Shown: positions 8,962 to 19,159 of the stretch, one piece after another | How the letters are laid out: every line of letters begins with the position of its first letter | How positions within the stretch are numbered: the stretch's first letter is position 1 | Position numbers and translations under genes: made by a program | Notes under the pieces: model-generated | What the model saw: the letters and a program-made list of their open reading frames with translations, nothing else | What the model was told of the DNA's origin: nothing | Database searches by the model: none | Source of the DNA: Deltaproteobacteria bacterium | Lineage (GTDB): Bacteria > Myxococcota_A > UBA796 > SXON01 | NCBI GenBank assembly: GCA_947486185.1 | Contig: CANKTH010000003.1 | Location: forward strand, 1 to 64,000 | DNA length: 64,000 nt | Direction: 5' to 3'

Positions 8962-9773
8962 GCGCGTCCGCCGGCGAGGTGTTGGTCGATGTACAGGACG
9001 TGAGCCTGAGCCTCGGCGACACCCACATCCTCGACAAGATCCGCTTCCAAATCCTCAATCGGCGGCGGGCGGGGGAGACCACAGGCCAGATCGTAGGGCT
9101 CCTCGGGCCCTCGGGGGTCGGAAAGACCCGACTTTTCCGCATCATGGCCGGACTCGACCAGCCGGACCACGGGAGCGTGACCGGACGGGCCAGCAAGCCG
9201 CTCCAGCCGGGTGAAGTGGGCGTCGTATTTCAGCACTATCCGCTGCTCCGGCACCATACGGTGCGCGGCAACCTGCAGGTGGCCGCCCGAATCCAGGGCC
9301 TCGCCCCGAACGTGGCCGAAAAGCGCATCGACGAGCTTCTCCAGCGCTTCAACCTCACGCATCGCGGCGCGTTCTTCCCCGCCCAGATCTCTGGCGGCCA
9401 GCGCCAGCGGGTGGCTATCGCCCAACAGATCGTCAAGCCGCGGGAGCTGCTCCTGTTGGACGAGCCCTTCTCCGGTCTCGATCCCCTCGCGGTGGAGGCG
9501 GTCGTCAAGCTGCTCCAGGAGGTCGCGCACGCCGACGACCTCAACACCCTGGTGGTGGTGACCCACGACATCTCGGCCGCGCTCCTGGTCAGCGACACGC
9601 TGGTGCTGCTGGGTCGGAAGGCGGGACCGGACGGAGCGCCCGCGGGGGCAGCGTCGGTGCGTCGGGTGTTCGATCTGGTCGCCCAAGGCCTGGCCTACCG
9701 GCCGGGGGTGGAGCTGACACCGGAGTTTGCGGCGATGGAGCTTCAGATCAAGGAAGAGTTCCGGACCCTTTGA
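8958..9773 (+). CDS. ABC transporter ATP-binding protein
   Basis: A TTG overlapping the permease stop (TTGA) gives 271 residues; a GTG 21 nt later is the alternative start. All ABC motifs are present: Walker A LLGPSGVGKTRLF, Q-loop VVFQHYP, signature ISGGQRQRVAIAQQ, Walker B LLLLDEPFSGLDPL, and H-loop VVVTHD. It powers the permease encoded just upstream and is the last gene of the five-gene operon; its stop lies 9 bp from the stop of the convergent surface-protein gene. The C-terminal 40 residues after the H-loop are unusually long for an NitT/TauT ATPase and may be regulatory. Confidence 0.92.
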   Translation: MSASAGEVLVDVQDVSLSLGDTHILDKIRFQILNRRRAGETTGQIVGLLGPSGVGKTRLFRIMAGLDQPDHGSVTGRASKPLQPGEVGVVFQHYPLLRHHTVRGNLQVAARIQGLAPNVAEKRIDELLQRFNLTHRGAFFPAQISGGQRQRVAIAQQIVKPRELLLLDEPFSGLDPLAVEAVVKLLQEVAHADDLNTLVVVTHDISAALLVSDTLVLLGRKAGPDGAPAGAASVRRVFDLVAQGLAYRPGVELTPEFAAMELQIKEEFRTL

Positions 9774-9782
9774 CCGGGGCGC

Positions 9783-11594
9783 CTACTCCACGCGGAGATC
9801 CGCGAACGACCCTGCCCACACCCCCACCAGCTCGTTGAACGTCGGCGGGCCCGAGCGCGGGATGCTCACCGTGAGCGGCTTTGGACCTTGAAAAACCACG
9901 GCGCTCGCCTCTACGTCGGTGTTGTAGATCGCGCGGACCGCGACCGGCGTGGTCGCCGAACCCGCGGTGTAGTAGACCGAGGCCATCCCGCAGCTATCGG
10001 TCTTGACCTTGGCGGGCAGCGCCCCGTCTCCGTACACCAGCGAGAGATCCAGATCGAGATCCGCGACGGGGTAGCCAAAATGATCCACGCCAATCGCGGT
10101 GAATCGCACCACCGACAGGCCGTCAGGCAGCACGTGCTCACGGTTGGCGACCAACAACATCCGGTCGAGGTTGTTGCCCGATGCGGGGGTACACACCCGG
10201 CCCTCGATCTCCACCGGGCCGGTGCTGAAGGGGGTGAAGGGCGCCTGGTAGGTGCCGTTTTTCAGATCCTTCGTGACGCCTTCCTGCGCGCCGTTGGCCT
10301 GCCAGCTCAAGGTCCGGCCCGGCAACAACGCGCCACCCGGGCCCGTGACCGTCGCCAACACCGACAGCGTCGGGCCGATCGGCAGTTTGGGCGGGGTCGC
10401 GGCCAGCGAGAGGGCGGAGGGCCGCGCCGGGCCCACCGACACGCTGAGGGTCGTGGTCGGGCCGCTGCCCAGGCTGGCGGTGAGGGTGTCGGTCACCGCA
10501 GTCAAACCCAGCGGGGGGCTGTAGTTGACCACGTAGATACCGTTCCCGATATGCTGCGTAGACGCGACTTTTCCGAGCGCGGCGGAGACCACGGGCGTCG
10601 CGGTGGGGTCCGGCAGGAGATCGGGGGTGCGCACGATCAGGTGGAGCGAGTGACTCACGGTCGGATCGCCCGGAAGTACCGAAGAAGGCGCAAAAGCCAT
10701 TCGTAACGGCTCGGGCAGCTTCAGATCGAGGCTGCTCTCGCTGGTCGTTCCATCGGCCCCCAGCGCGAGCACCGTCGCGGCGCGGACGCCGGGCGGGATC
10801 TGGATGGGCACCTTCGCCCGCCCCTTGCTGTCCACCGGCGCTGGCCCGAACTCCCGGCTTCCGACGCGTAACAATACGCGGCTCCCTTTGGGCCCGGTCA
10901 CCACCGGGGTCGCCGTTGCAGTGAGGCCGAGCTGGGTGTGCGCGTACACTACGGTCGGATCCCGGCGGTCCGCCGCAGTCAGGATCACCTCCCGCGGAAC
11001 GTTATCGGCGGGCGGGGTGTAGAGCGCGTTGAACTTACCGTTCCCGAGATTCGTGAGGTTGGTGACCGTCCCGGAGGAGGCCGCGACGAGAAGGTCGAGG
11101 CCGGAGAGGTCTTTGCCGGCGACAGAAAGCTGGATGGAGGCTGACTTATCGACGCCGAGCACGATCGCGGCCGGGCTCGTGCTGAGCGTGAGCTGGCGGG
11201 CCGGGTTGACGTGGACCTGGATCGGAAAGCTGTTTCGAACATTACTTTTCCCGATCTTTCCGCTCAGCTCGACGCTGAGGATCTCGGAGCGCTCCTGGTC
11301 GGCCGGCGTATACTTGACCCGGTAGAGCCCCCCGCCGAGCGGCTCGGGTAGCTCGGTGGTGCTGCCAAAACGGCTGTGCGCCCGGAGCTTCACCTCGGCC
11401 GCGGGCTCCCCTGAGGCGTCGAGAGCGAGAAAGTAGAGATCAGCCACCGTGACCCCGTCCCCGACGATCCCGGTAGGCGGCAGCAACGCCACGATCGGCG
11501 CGGGCGGCGCCGCATCGGCACGTACGGCCACCCCCCACGTGAGCCCGACCAGCGCCAACCCCAAGACCGCGCCCCAACCTGACTTCAACCCCAT
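9783..11594 (-). CDS. Exported Ig-like (invasin/Big-type) repeat protein
   Basis: GGAGG precedes the ATG at 11594, so this start is chosen over one 21 nt upstream; the protein is 603 residues with a Sec signal ending ...VRADA. It consists of about five or six beta-sandwich units of 90-100 residues resembling bacterial Ig-like domains. Repeated landmarks are LGNGKFNALYTPP, IGNGIYVVNYSPP, LKNGTYQAPFTPF and LGGGLYRVKYTP: the end of each unit has x-G-N/G-G-x-Y/F-x-x-x-Y/F-T/S-P. It has no enzymatic motif, Cys cluster or sorting tail, so it is probably periplasmic or loosely cell-surface. It shares strand with the P-domain protein upstream (37 nt gap). Confidence 0.8.
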   Translation of the reverse strand: MGLKSGWGAVLGLALVGLTWGVAVRADAAPPAPIVALLPPTGIVGDGVTVADLYFLALDASGEPAAEVKLRAHSRFGSTTELPEPLGGGLYRVKYTPADQERSEILSVELSGKIGKSNVRNSFPIQVHVNPARQLTLSTSPAAIVLGVDKSASIQLSVAGKDLSGLDLLVAASSGTVTNLTNLGNGKFNALYTPPADNVPREVILTAADRRDPTVVYAHTQLGLTATATPVVTGPKGSRVLLRVGSREFGPAPVDSKGRAKVPIQIPPGVRAATVLALGADGTTSESSLDLKLPEPLRMAFAPSSVLPGDPTVSHSLHLIVRTPDLLPDPTATPVVSAALGKVASTQHIGNGIYVVNYSPPLGLTAVTDTLTASLGSGPTTTLSVSVGPARPSALSLAATPPKLPIGPTLSVLATVTGPGGALLPGRTLSWQANGAQEGVTKDLKNGTYQAPFTPFSTGPVEIEGRVCTPASGNNLDRMLLVANREHVLPDGLSVVRFTAIGVDHFGYPVADLDLDLSLVYGDGALPAKVKTDSCGMASVYYTAGSATTPVAVRAIYNTDVEASAVVFQGPKPLTVSIPRSGPPTFNELVGVWAGSFADLRVE

Positions 11595-11631
11595 GGGTCC
11601 TCCGAAGGCGCGCACGTAGCGAATCCGCGCT

Positions 11632-12234
11632 TCAACCGCAGCTCAAATCGAGCGACCACGCGTTCACCGTTCCGGTGTCGCGCGCGGCGGCATCGACGAT
11701 ACGGACCGTCCAGCTTCCGTTTCCAACCGTCGCGCCTGGTACCGGGAAGCTCCGTGTCAACCGCTGCGACGCACCGTCCCAGTCGGTGCTGCCCGTGTAG
11801 AGGTTGAGCGTCACCCCACCCGGGCCCGCGAGCGTGATGCTCAGGTCGCCGAGGTAGGTGTGGTTGACGTCCAGCGCCCCGGAGACCTCGACCACGTCGG
11901 CACAACCGGCGACGGTGGCGGTGAACAACGAGGTGTCGAGGTCCAGGATCGGGCCGGTGGTGCCGTTGACGTGAACGTCCCGGAGCTCCGCGTCCTCCCC
12001 GTCACAGTCCTGGTCGATGCCGTCGGCGAGGATCTCGTCCGCTCCGGGGTAGATCTCATCGTCCCGGTCGTCACAGTCGCGGTCTTCGGGCACGCCGTCC
12101 CCGTCCCGGTCGATCTCCTCGTCGGACTCCTCCGTCTCGTCGGTCTCCTCGTCGTCGGCGTCATCATCGGTGGCGTCGACGGTGGTGAGCCCGTAGCCTC
12201 CGCTGCAGCCGAGTCCCAACCACCAGAGCCACAT
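11632..12234 (-). CDS. Lipoprotein with MopE calcium-binding motif and P-domain
   Basis: 200 residues, start supported by GGAGG. The lipobox LGLGC is followed by a very acidic Asp/Glu linker. Residues about 45-80 carry one MopE-type motif (DRDGDGVPEDRDCDD...YPGADEILADGIDQDCDG), a predicted Ca2+-binding turn. Residues 85-200 match the proprotein convertase P-domain beta sandwich (VSGALDVNHTYLGDLSITLAGPGG; NGSWTVRIVDAAARDTGTVNAWSL). P-domains in bacteria usually accompany secreted proteases, but no protease domain is present, so a binding or targeting role is more likely. Confidence 0.85.
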   Translation of the reverse strand: MWLWWLGLGCSGGYGLTTVDATDDDADDEETDETEESDEEIDRDGDGVPEDRDCDDRDDEIYPGADEILADGIDQDCDGEDAELRDVHVNGTTGPILDLDTSLFTATVAGCADVVEVSGALDVNHTYLGDLSITLAGPGGVTLNLYTGSTDWDGASQRLTRSFPVPGATVGNGSWTVRIVDAAARDTGTVNAWSLDLSCG

Positions 12235-12348
12235 CCCCGCCTCCGCGACGCCACATTAGCCGACGATCGGGCGCAGCGCCCCGCCGCGGGCACATCGCCC
12301 CAAACAGCGCCACGCGCATCGCCGACCGCCGTGGTTCGTAGACCGGCA

Positions 12349-12400
12349 CCGCGGACAGTTTCTGTCCGCGTACCCGCCTAGCGGACAGAAACTGTCCGCG
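12349..12400. promoter_or_regulatory. Two 17-bp palindromes upstream of recN, candidate operator
   Basis: CGGACAGTTTCTGTCCG (core at 12352-12368) and its reverse complement CGGACAGAAACTGTCCG (12382-12398) lie with centres 30 bp apart, about three helical turns. Each is palindromic except for the central TTT/AAA and is flanked by extra G/C matches. They sit 60 bp before the recN start and 115 bp before the divergent lipoprotein start. recN is a standard SOS gene, so a LexA-type operator is a reasonable inference, but the sequence is not one of the LexA boxes I know. A pair of RNA hairpins (attenuator) is the alternative. Confidence 0.55.
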
Positions 12401-12457
12401 GCCGTCCTTCCACCGTGCGGGGCCCCGGTTAGCCGACGCGAGTGAAGGTGGTGTCGG

Positions 12458-14140
12458 GTGCTGAGGGTCTTGAACGTACGACAGCTTGCGGTGATCGAGC
12501 AGCTTGAGGTGGAGTTCGGGCCCGGGCTCAACGTGGTGACGGGGGAGACCGGCGCCGGAAAGTCGATCCTGATCAACGCGCTCAAGCTCGTGCTCGGGGA
12601 GCGGGGTCGGCCCGACCTGGTGCGCGCGGGCGCCGATCGTGCCGAGGTTGAAGCGCTTTTTCACCTGAGCGACCCGAGCCGTTTTGCCGACTTCGGCGTC
12701 GCGGACGGGGAGCTCGTGGTCCGGCGCACCATCGAGGCGGGTGGCCGGAGCCGGGCGAGCCTCAACGGTCGGCTGGCGACAGCGGCCCAGCTGGGGGAGC
12801 TCGCCTCGGGGCTGGTGGACATCTGCTCGCAGCACGAGCACCACAGCCTCGTCAGCCCCGGCGGCCATCTCGGCTACCTCGATGCGTTTGCCGGCCTCGG
12901 CGCGACAGGGCTTCGCGGCGAGATGGCCGCGGCGTGGAAGGAGCTCCAGCGCCTGTTCGAGCTCGAGACCCAGCTCAAAGAGCAGCTCCGCACCCGCGCC
13001 GAGCGCGAGGATCTGCTACGTTTCCAGCTCGCCGAGCTCGAAAAGCTCCGTCCCGAAGCGGGTGAAGACGAGAGGCTGGCCGAGGAGCTGCCCCGACTCC
13101 GGTTTGCCTCCCGGCTTCAGGCGGGCACGCGCGAGGCGGAGGAGCGGCTCTACGCCGGCGACGGCGCGGTGAGCGAAGCCCTGGGCCAGGTGCTCCGCGC
13201 GCTGACCGAGCTCCAGGCGCTCGACCCCCAGCTCGCCCCCGTGGTCTCTCAACTTGAAGTCGCGCTCTCCGAGATCGAAGAAGCCGCGCGGACACTCGGT
13301 CGCTACGCCGACCGGGTGGAGACCCGCCCGGAGCGGCTGGGAGAGCTGGAGGAGCGCCTTCACCTGCTTCGCCGTCTGATCCGGAAACACGGGAGCCTGG
13401 ACGCCGCTCTCGCCTTCATGGAGTCGGCGCGTACCGAGCTGTCGGAGCTGGAGGGCGTGAGCGCACGGCTTGGCGCGGTGGAGCACCAGCGGGAGCTCGC
13501 CTTGAAAAAAGCGGCCGCGGTCGCCGCGGTCCTATCAGCCCGGCGGCGGGCCGAAGCCGAGAAGCTGGGCGCGGCGATCACCGCGGAGCTGGCTTCCTTG
13601 GGCATGGGCGACGCGCGGGTGGTGGTGGGCGTCGAGCAGCCCGAAGGGCGAGCCGGAGAGCTCAGCGCCGCCGGAGCGCGCCTGGGCATCGAAGGGGTGG
13701 ATCGTGTGGAATTCCTGATCGCCACCAATCGGGGCGAGGAGCCGCGGCCGCTGAGGAAGGTCGCGAGCGGTGGCGAACTCTCGCGGGCCCTGCTCGCGCT
13801 CAAGCGGGTGCTGGCCGGCCTGGGGCCCCAGGGCACCTACGTGTTCGACGAGGTGGACAGCGGGGTAGGCGGGGCGGTGGCCGAGGTGATCGGCAAGAAG
13901 CTCTACGAGGTCTCGCGCCAGCATCAGGTCATCTGCATCAGCCACCTCCCGCAGATCGCGGCGTACGCCGACCAACACTTCCTGGTGCGAAAGGAGGCGC
14001 ACGGTGGGCGCAGCCGCTCAGTGATCCAGCGCCTCAGCCTCGAAGAACGTCGGGAAGAGCTGGCAAGAATGCTCGGCGGCATCCGCGTGAGCAATGCCGC
14101 CCGCGCCGCCGCCGACGAGCTCCTGAACCACGCGCGGTGA
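12458..14140 (+). CDS. recN: DNA repair ATPase RecN
   Basis: 560 residues from a GTG start, the usual RecN length. The N-terminus has MLRVLNVRQLAVIEQLEVEF followed by Walker A GETGAGKS and the RecN-typical LVDICSQHEHHSL. A long coiled coil spans about 160-360. The C-terminal ATPase half contains the signature SGGELSRALLALKRVL, Walker B TYVFDEVDSGVGG, and VICISHLPQIAAYADQH. RecN is a cytoplasmic SMC-like protein acting early in double-strand break repair. Two palindromes upstream are candidate regulatory sites. Its stop overlaps the next start (GTGA). Confidence 0.97.
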   Translation: MLRVLNVRQLAVIEQLEVEFGPGLNVVTGETGAGKSILINALKLVLGERGRPDLVRAGADRAEVEALFHLSDPSRFADFGVADGELVVRRTIEAGGRSRASLNGRLATAAQLGELASGLVDICSQHEHHSLVSPGGHLGYLDAFAGLGATGLRGEMAAAWKELQRLFELETQLKEQLRTRAEREDLLRFQLAELEKLRPEAGEDERLAEELPRLRFASRLQAGTREAEERLYAGDGAVSEALGQVLRALTELQALDPQLAPVVSQLEVALSEIEEAARTLGRYADRVETRPERLGELEERLHLLRRLIRKHGSLDAALAFMESARTELSELEGVSARLGAVEHQRELALKKAAAVAAVLSARRRAEAEKLGAAITAELASLGMGDARVVVGVEQPEGRAGELSAAGARLGIEGVDRVEFLIATNRGEEPRPLRKVASGGELSRALLALKRVLAGLGPQGTYVFDEVDSGVGGAVAEVIGKKLYEVSRQHQVICISHLPQIAAYADQHFLVRKEAHGGRSRSVIQRLSLEERREELARMLGGIRVSNAARAAADELLNHAR

Positions 14141-14850
14141 ACCCAGAAAAACCCATGCCGATCCCTGATCCATCCGCTGACCCGGTGATCGCCTACTACG
14201 AGGAGCTGGCGCCCCGTTACGACGCCGATCGTTTTGGCAACAGCTACGGCCGCGTGATCCACGACCAGGAGCGGCGCCTCTTGTCGCGCTGGCTCCATGG
14301 GCTGGACCCAACCTTCATCCTGGATCTCGCGTGCGGGACCGGCCGGATGCTGATGCTGGCCGGGCAGGGCGCCGATCCCAGCCCGGGAATGCTGGAGGCG
14401 GCCCGACGGCAGTTCCCGGACCGGAAGCTCCATCTGGCCGACGCGCGCGCCCTGCCCCTGCCCGAGAAGAGCTTGGACGCCGTTTTTTGCCTTCACCTCT
14501 TCATGCACCTCGGCGTGGACGAAGCCGCGGCGATCGGGCGTGAGGTGCGCCGGGTGCTCCGTCCCGGCGGTCGATTCGTTCTGGACGTCCCCTCGGCGCT
14601 CCGCCGCCGACTCCGTCCGCGTCCACCGGTCGCGCCCGCGTGGCATGGGGCCAGCGCCTATACGCGAGGACAGGTCCTCGGCCTGTTTCCCGAGTTCGAG
14701 CTTCGGGATCGCGTGGGCCTTCTCGGGGTGCCCCTACAACGTCTCCCGCCGCGGACTCGCCCGTGGGCGGCCCCGCTCGACCGGGGCTTCGGGAGGATTT
14801 TCCCTGATCTTTCGGCCTACACCTTCTACCATCTCGAGCGGCGTCCGTGA
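14137..14850 (+). CDS. Class I SAM-dependent methyltransferase
   Basis: 237 residues, GTG overlapping the recN stop. The fold is recognisable from YYEELAPRYDADRF, motif I FILDLACGTGRMLMLA, an acidic-loop equivalent GADPSPGMLEAARRQFP, motif II-like LADARALPLPEKSLDAVFCLHLFMHL and RVLRPGGRFVLDVPS. This is the Methyltransf_11/25 group, which modifies small molecules, lipids or quinones. There is no membrane segment. The substrate cannot be inferred; translational coupling to recN and VanW indicates shared transcription rather than shared function. Confidence 0.85.
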   Translation: MNPEKPMPIPDPSADPVIAYYEELAPRYDADRFGNSYGRVIHDQERRLLSRWLHGLDPTFILDLACGTGRMLMLAGQGADPSPGMLEAARRQFPDRKLHLADARALPLPEKSLDAVFCLHLFMHLGVDEAAAIGREVRRVLRPGGRFVLDVPSALRRRLRPRPPVAPAWHGASAYTRGQVLGLFPEFELRDRVGLLGVPLQRLPPRTRPWAAPLDRGFGRIFPDLSAYTFYHLERRP

Positions 14851-15575
14851 GCCTTCGCCGCCACCTCCCGGCGACGCTCCGGACGGAGCTCCAGGCCCTG
14901 CGGCGGCAGCTCCGGGATCGCCGCTCGGGCCTCCGACAGCGCTTCGTCAACGTTTCGGGACCCACCGGGGCCTGGCCGGAGCGCCTCGTCGTGGAGCAGG
15001 CGATACGACCGAGCGCGTTAGTCTCGGCCAAGCTACATAATCTTCGCCGAGCCGCCGCGGTGCTCAACGACCGGTTGATCCCACCTGGCGCGCTGCTCTC
15101 GCTCGGCCACCTGATCGGGCCGCCGACGGCGAGGCGAGGCTATCAGGCGGGACGGATGTTGGCCGAAGGCAAGGTGGTGGCAGAGGAGGGGGGCGGTTTG
15201 TGCCAGCTCTCAGGCGTAATCTACCTTCTTGGTCTACAAGCCGGGCTCCGGGTGGAGGAGCGCCACCCTCACAGCCTTGACCTCTACACCGAGACCACCC
15301 GCTTCTGCGAGCTCGGCTCAGACGCCACCCTCGTGTGGGCGTACAAGGACCTGCGTCTCGAGAATACGCACGCGCATCCAGTCGCATTTCGGTTTCAGAT
15401 CGCCGAAGACCGGCTCCGCGGCGCGCTCTGCGCGCCCGAGTCGGTCGTTCCGCATGAGGTCGTGTTTGTACGCGAAGATCTCGCCGATGGCTCGCGCCGA
15501 GTTCGGACAGTGGTGGACGGCGTGGAGCGGCACGAGGATCGTTATGTTCCTCTCGACCCCGAAGGCGGCGGATGA
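14847..15575 (+). CDS. VanW family protein
   Basis: 242 residues, GTG overlapping the previous stop. The VanW-family core is clear: KLHNLRRAAAVLNDRLIPPGALLSLGHLIGP, GYQAGRMLAEGKVVAEEGGGLCQLSGVIYLLGLQAGL, ERHPHSLDLY and DATLVWAYKDLRLEN, which match the VanW G5-less core with its GGGxCQ motif. VanW occurs in some vancomycin-resistance clusters, but its biochemical role is unsettled. No signal peptide is visible at the chosen start. It sits in the recN-methyltransferase-VanW-hydantoinase chain of 4-nt overlaps. Confidence 0.85.
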   Translation: MSLRRHLPATLRTELQALRRQLRDRRSGLRQRFVNVSGPTGAWPERLVVEQAIRPSALVSAKLHNLRRAAAVLNDRLIPPGALLSLGHLIGPPTARRGYQAGRMLAEGKVVAEEGGGLCQLSGVIYLLGLQAGLRVEERHPHSLDLYTETTRFCELGSDATLVWAYKDLRLENTHAHPVAFRFQIAEDRLRGALCAPESVVPHEVVFVREDLADGSRRVRTVVDGVERHEDRYVPLDPEGGG

Positions 15576-18500
15576 CCCCAACGCTCCGGCCCCACCTCAC
15601 CCTCGACCGCGGTGGCACCTTCACCGATCTGGTCCGGCCTGAGCCCGACGGGTGCTTGTCCCTACAAAAGATCCGCTCCGATCGCGCGGTGATCGGCGAT
15701 CTGGTAGACGGTCCCGTGGTGCTGGGCACGACGGTCGTCACCAACGCGATCCTTGAACACAACGGCGTTCCTACCCTCTTGATCGTGAGCCGAGGCTTCG
15801 GCGACCTCCCCTACATCGGGGACCAGTCCCGGCCCGAGCTCTTCGACCCGGACGCCGCCTGGCCGGCGCCGCTGTGCTCCCGGGTGGTCGAGGTAGGAGG
15901 CCGCATCCTGGCCGACGGCACCGAGCTCGAGGCCCTGCCCGCCTCGGACCTCGCCCGGATCGCCGCCTGGGACTGGAGCGGCGTCGAGGCCGTCGCGGTG
16001 GTGCTGATCAACAGCCCGCAAAACGCAGCGCACGAGCGGCAGATCGCGAGCGTGTTGCCAACGTTCCTCCATGTGGCCCTGGGCTCGGAGCTCTCGGTCG
16101 AAGCCGGGCTGCTCGCGCGTATCGAGACCACCCTGGTGGACGCTGCTATGACCCCACGGCTCCGGGCCGCGCTGGAGCGCGACCGGGTTCCTCCCGGCAG
16201 TCTGGCGCTCCGCTCGGACGCCAGCCTGTGCCCGACCCAAGCGCTCCGCGCCCCGGACGCGGTGCTCTCCGGGCCCGCGGGCGGCGTGCTCGCCGTCGCC
16301 GAGGTCGCGCGCCGCCACGGTCTGAAGCGGGTGATCGGGCTCGACATCGGGGGCACCTCCACCGATGTATGTCGGGTGGACCTGGATCAACCCGAGCTGG
16401 CCAGGGTGGGGGAGCTGCGGGTGGCGGGGCTCCGGGTGCAGCGGCCAGCGTTGGCGGTAGAGACCATCGCCGCGGGTGGCGGATCCCTGTTGATCGACGA
16501 GGGTTATCGCCTGCTCGTGGGCCCGCGCTCCGCCGGCGCCTTCCCCGGTCCGGCCTGCTACGGGAACGGGGGGCCCCTCACCCTCACCGACGCCGCGTTG
16601 GTGGCGGGACGTATCGATCCTTCCCGCTTTGATCCTCCGCTCTCTACCCCCGACCTCCCGGCGCCCGCGAGCCTCACCACCGTCCAGGGCCGCGCGGAAG
16701 CCTGGCTGTCGGTCGCGGCCGAGACCATGGCCGCGGCGATTCGGCGTATCGCCACCGCCCGCGGAGTCGAGCTCGGGGACCACAGCCTCGTCGCGTTTGG
16801 CGGGGCCGCGGGCCAACATGCGGTGGCGGTCGCGACGCGCGTAGGCCTCCGGCGCGTGATCGTGCCCGCGTTCGCGTCGGGGCTCTCGGCATGGGGAATG
16901 CGTTTTGCCCGCCGAGAAGAACAACAACGCCTCAGCCTCTGGCTGTCGCTCACGCCAGCGACCGGCGCGGGTGAAGCTTCGGATCCGGACAGGAGCGCCT
17001 TGACCCGGGCGTGGGAGCTCCTGACAGCGGCGCTCGACGAAGGCGCGGGCCGGGCGCTCGGGGACGGCGCTGAGCGTCATCACGCTGCCGAGCTCCGTTA
17101 TGTCGGCACCGACCACACGCTCCGGGTCCTGACTACGCCCGCCGCGAGCTCCGCCGACCTCATCGGGGCGTTTGAAGAGGAACATCGTCGGTGTTTCGGA
17201 TTCATCCGCGGGCTCGCGGTCGAGCTCGTGCACCTGGAGCTGCGGCTCCGAGCGCCGGCCCTCTCGCGCTCCGAGCCGGTGTCGGCCCCCTGGACCGTAG
17301 ACGGCGCCCCATTGCCTGGACCCGGCGTAAAAGGCCCGCTCCGAGTGGATCTACCGAGCACCTCGGTGTGGGTACCCGAAGGCTGGACGGCGCGGCGCCG
17401 GGGAGACGATCTGGAGCTCCTCCCGGATGAACCCTCCGATGCCCGCTCGGCAGCACCGGACGACGCCCAAGCCGCGCACCCGGGTCCGGCGGGCCCGGAG
17501 GCCGACCCGTCGAATCCCGAGCACGGAGGCGCCTTGGGCGCGGGTCACGCGAGCCGGCATCCCCCGGTGCCCGATCCGGAGGGCATCGCGCTCTGGGGCG
17601 CGCGCTTTGTATGTGTCGCGGAGGCTGCCGGGGAGGTCCTGCGCCGGCTCGCGCGGTCGGTCAACATCCGGGAACGCCTGGACTTCTCGATGGCGCTCTT
17701 CGACCCGCAAGGCCGGCTGGTGGCCAACGCCCCGCACGTGCCCGTACATCTCGGCGCGATGGGCGAGACGGTCCGAGATCTGTTGCCCTGGGTGCCGGTC
17801 CACCACCCGGCCCTCGCCCCCTCCGCCTGGCTGACCAACGACCCGGGCGCCGGCGGCTCCCACCTGCCCGATCTCACGGTGATCACGCCCGTCTACTGTT
17901 ACGGACGCCGCTTTTTCGTCGCCAGCCGGGCGCACCACGTCGACGTTGGGGGGCTCACCCCGGGCTCGATGCCGCCCCACAGCCGCAAGCTCGCCGACGA
18001 AGGCCTCCGTTTCCGCCGTTTTCCGCTGCTCGTGGATGGGGTGCCCCAGCCCCTCGACGACGCCCTCTCCGAATCCCGGGCGCCTGAGACGGTGAAGGCC
18101 GATCTATACGCTCAGATCGCCGCAAATCAACATGCCGCGCGGGAGCTGGCGGCGCTCGGGCCGCTCACCGAACGCTGGATGTCCCGGCTCAGCGAGGCCG
18201 CGGCGCACGCGGTGGATCGGGTGATTCAAGACCTACAACCTCGCACCGCAACCGATTTTATCGACGGGGTGCCGCTCTGCCTCCGTCTCTCCGTGCGCCC
18301 GGCTGAGGCTACCGGCGCAAGACCTTTGTTGGAAGTAGATTTTTCGGGTACCGGTGGGCCGCACCCCGGCAATCTCAACTGCCCGCCCGGCGTGGTTCGC
18401 GCCGCGGTGCTCTACAGCCTGAGGGTACTCGCAGCGCAGGCGATCCCGCTCAACGAAGGTGCGTTGGACGCAGTCAAGCTGGTGATACCGCCGGGCTCGA

Positions 18501-19159
18501 TCCTCTCGCCCCCGCCCGACGCCGCGGTGGTCGGGGGCAACGTGGAGACGTCTCAGCGGCTGGTGGACCTCTTCTTCGCCGCTGCCGGGGCACGCGCTGC
18601 GTCGGCCGGCACGATGAGCAACCTCACGCTGGGTGGCGAGGGCTGGGCCTTCTACGAGACCCTCGGAGGTGGTACGGGGGCGAGCCCGAACGGACCCGGA
18701 TTATCCGCCAGGCAGCTGCATATGACCAACACCCGCGCCACTGACGTCGAGGTGCTCGAGCGGCGACTCCCGTTGCGGGTCACGCAGTTTCGGATTCGGC
18801 CCCATAGCGGCGGCGAAGGGCATCATCGTGGCGGGGACGGTCTCGTTCGCGAGATCGTGCTCTGCGTTCCCGGGCAGGCGGCGCTGCTCACAACCTGGCG
18901 GGCCGCGCCTGGGCTCCGCGGCGGCGGCCCTGGCCGACCGGGCTCCGCGTGGCTGATCGGCACCGGGCCCGAACCCACCCGGCAACCTCGGATCTATCGT
19001 CAGATAAACAGCCGCTTTTTTCGACACGGACCCGCGCCGGCGCGCCGATGGTGGGGGGACGCGGTGCGCCTGCCGGTCGGGGCGCGGGTGCGGATCAAGA
19101 CCCCGGGAGGCGGCGGTTGGGGGCCGACCCCTGCCGGTCAGGCTAAGACCCAACGGTGA
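15572..19159 (+). CDS. Fused hydantoinase A/B (5-oxoprolinase-type) enzyme
   Basis: 1195 residues, ATGA overlap with vanW. The N-terminal half is HyuA-like: [11 protein letters not shown] phosphate-loop, [11 protein letters not shown], a central [17 protein letters not shown] second actin-type ATPase motif, and [16 protein letters not shown] low-complexity Ala/Pro/Asp linker spans about 630-670. The C-terminal half is HyuB-like: [73 protein letters not shown], and the C-terminal GGGTGA...[15 protein letters not shown]. This single-chain layout is that of ATP-dependent 5-oxoprolinase, which opens pyroglutamate to glutamate; the real substrate may be another cyclic amide. Cytoplasmic. Confidence 0.92.
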   Translation: MTPTLRPHLTLDRGGTFTDLVRPEPDGCLSLQKIRSDRAVIGDLVDGPVVLGTTVVTNAILEHNGVPTLLIVSRGFGDLPYIGDQSRPELFDPDAAWPAPLCSRVVEVGGRILADGTELEALPASDLARIAAWDWSGVEAVAVVLINSPQNAAHERQIASVLPTFLHVALGSELSVEAGLLARIETTLVDAAMTPRLRAALERDRVPPGSLALRSDASLCPTQALRAPDAVLSGPAGGVLAVAEVARRHGLKRVIGLDIGGTSTDVCRVDLDQPELARVGELRVAGLRVQRPALAVETIAAGGGSLLIDEGYRLLVGPRSAGAFPGPACYGNGGPLTLTDAALVAGRIDPSRFDPPLSTPDLPAPASLTTVQGRAEAWLSVAAETMAAAIRRIATARGVELGDHSLVAFGGAAGQHAVAVATRVGLRRVIVPAFASGLSAWGMRFARREEQQRLSLWLSLTPATGAGEASDPDRSALTRAWELLTAALDEGAGRALGDGAERHHAAELRYVGTDHTLRVLTTPAASSADLIGAFEEEHRRCFGFIRGLAVELVHLELRLRAPALSRSEPVSAPWTVDGAPLPGPGVKGPLRVDLPSTSVWVPEGWTARRRGDDLELLPDEPSDARSAAPDDAQAAHPGPAGPEADPSNPEHGGALGAGHASRHPPVPDPEGIALWGARFVCVAEAAGEVLRRLARSVNIRERLDFSMALFDPQGRLVANAPHVPVHLGAMGETVRDLLPWVPVHHPALAPSAWLTNDPGAGGSHLPDLTVITPVYCYGRRFFVASRAHHVDVGGLTPGSMPPHSRKLADEGLRFRRFPLLVDGVPQPLDDALSESRAPETVKADLYAQIAANQHAARELAALGPLTERWMSRLSEAAAHAVDRVIQDLQPRTATDFIDGVPLCLRLSVRPAEATGARPLLEVDFSGTGGPHPGNLNCPPGVVRAAVLYSLRVLAAQAIPLNEGALDAVKLVIPPGSILSPPPDAAVVGGNVETSQRLVDLFFAAAGARAASAGTMSNLTLGGEGWAFYETLGGGTGASPNGPGLSARQLHMTNTRATDVEVLERRLPLRVTQFRIRPHSGGEGHHRGGDGLVREIVLCVPGQAALLTTWRAAPGLRGGGPGRPGSAWLIGTGPEPTRQPRIYRQINSRFFRHGPAPARRWWGDAVRLPVGARVRIKTPGGGGWGPTPAGQAKTQR

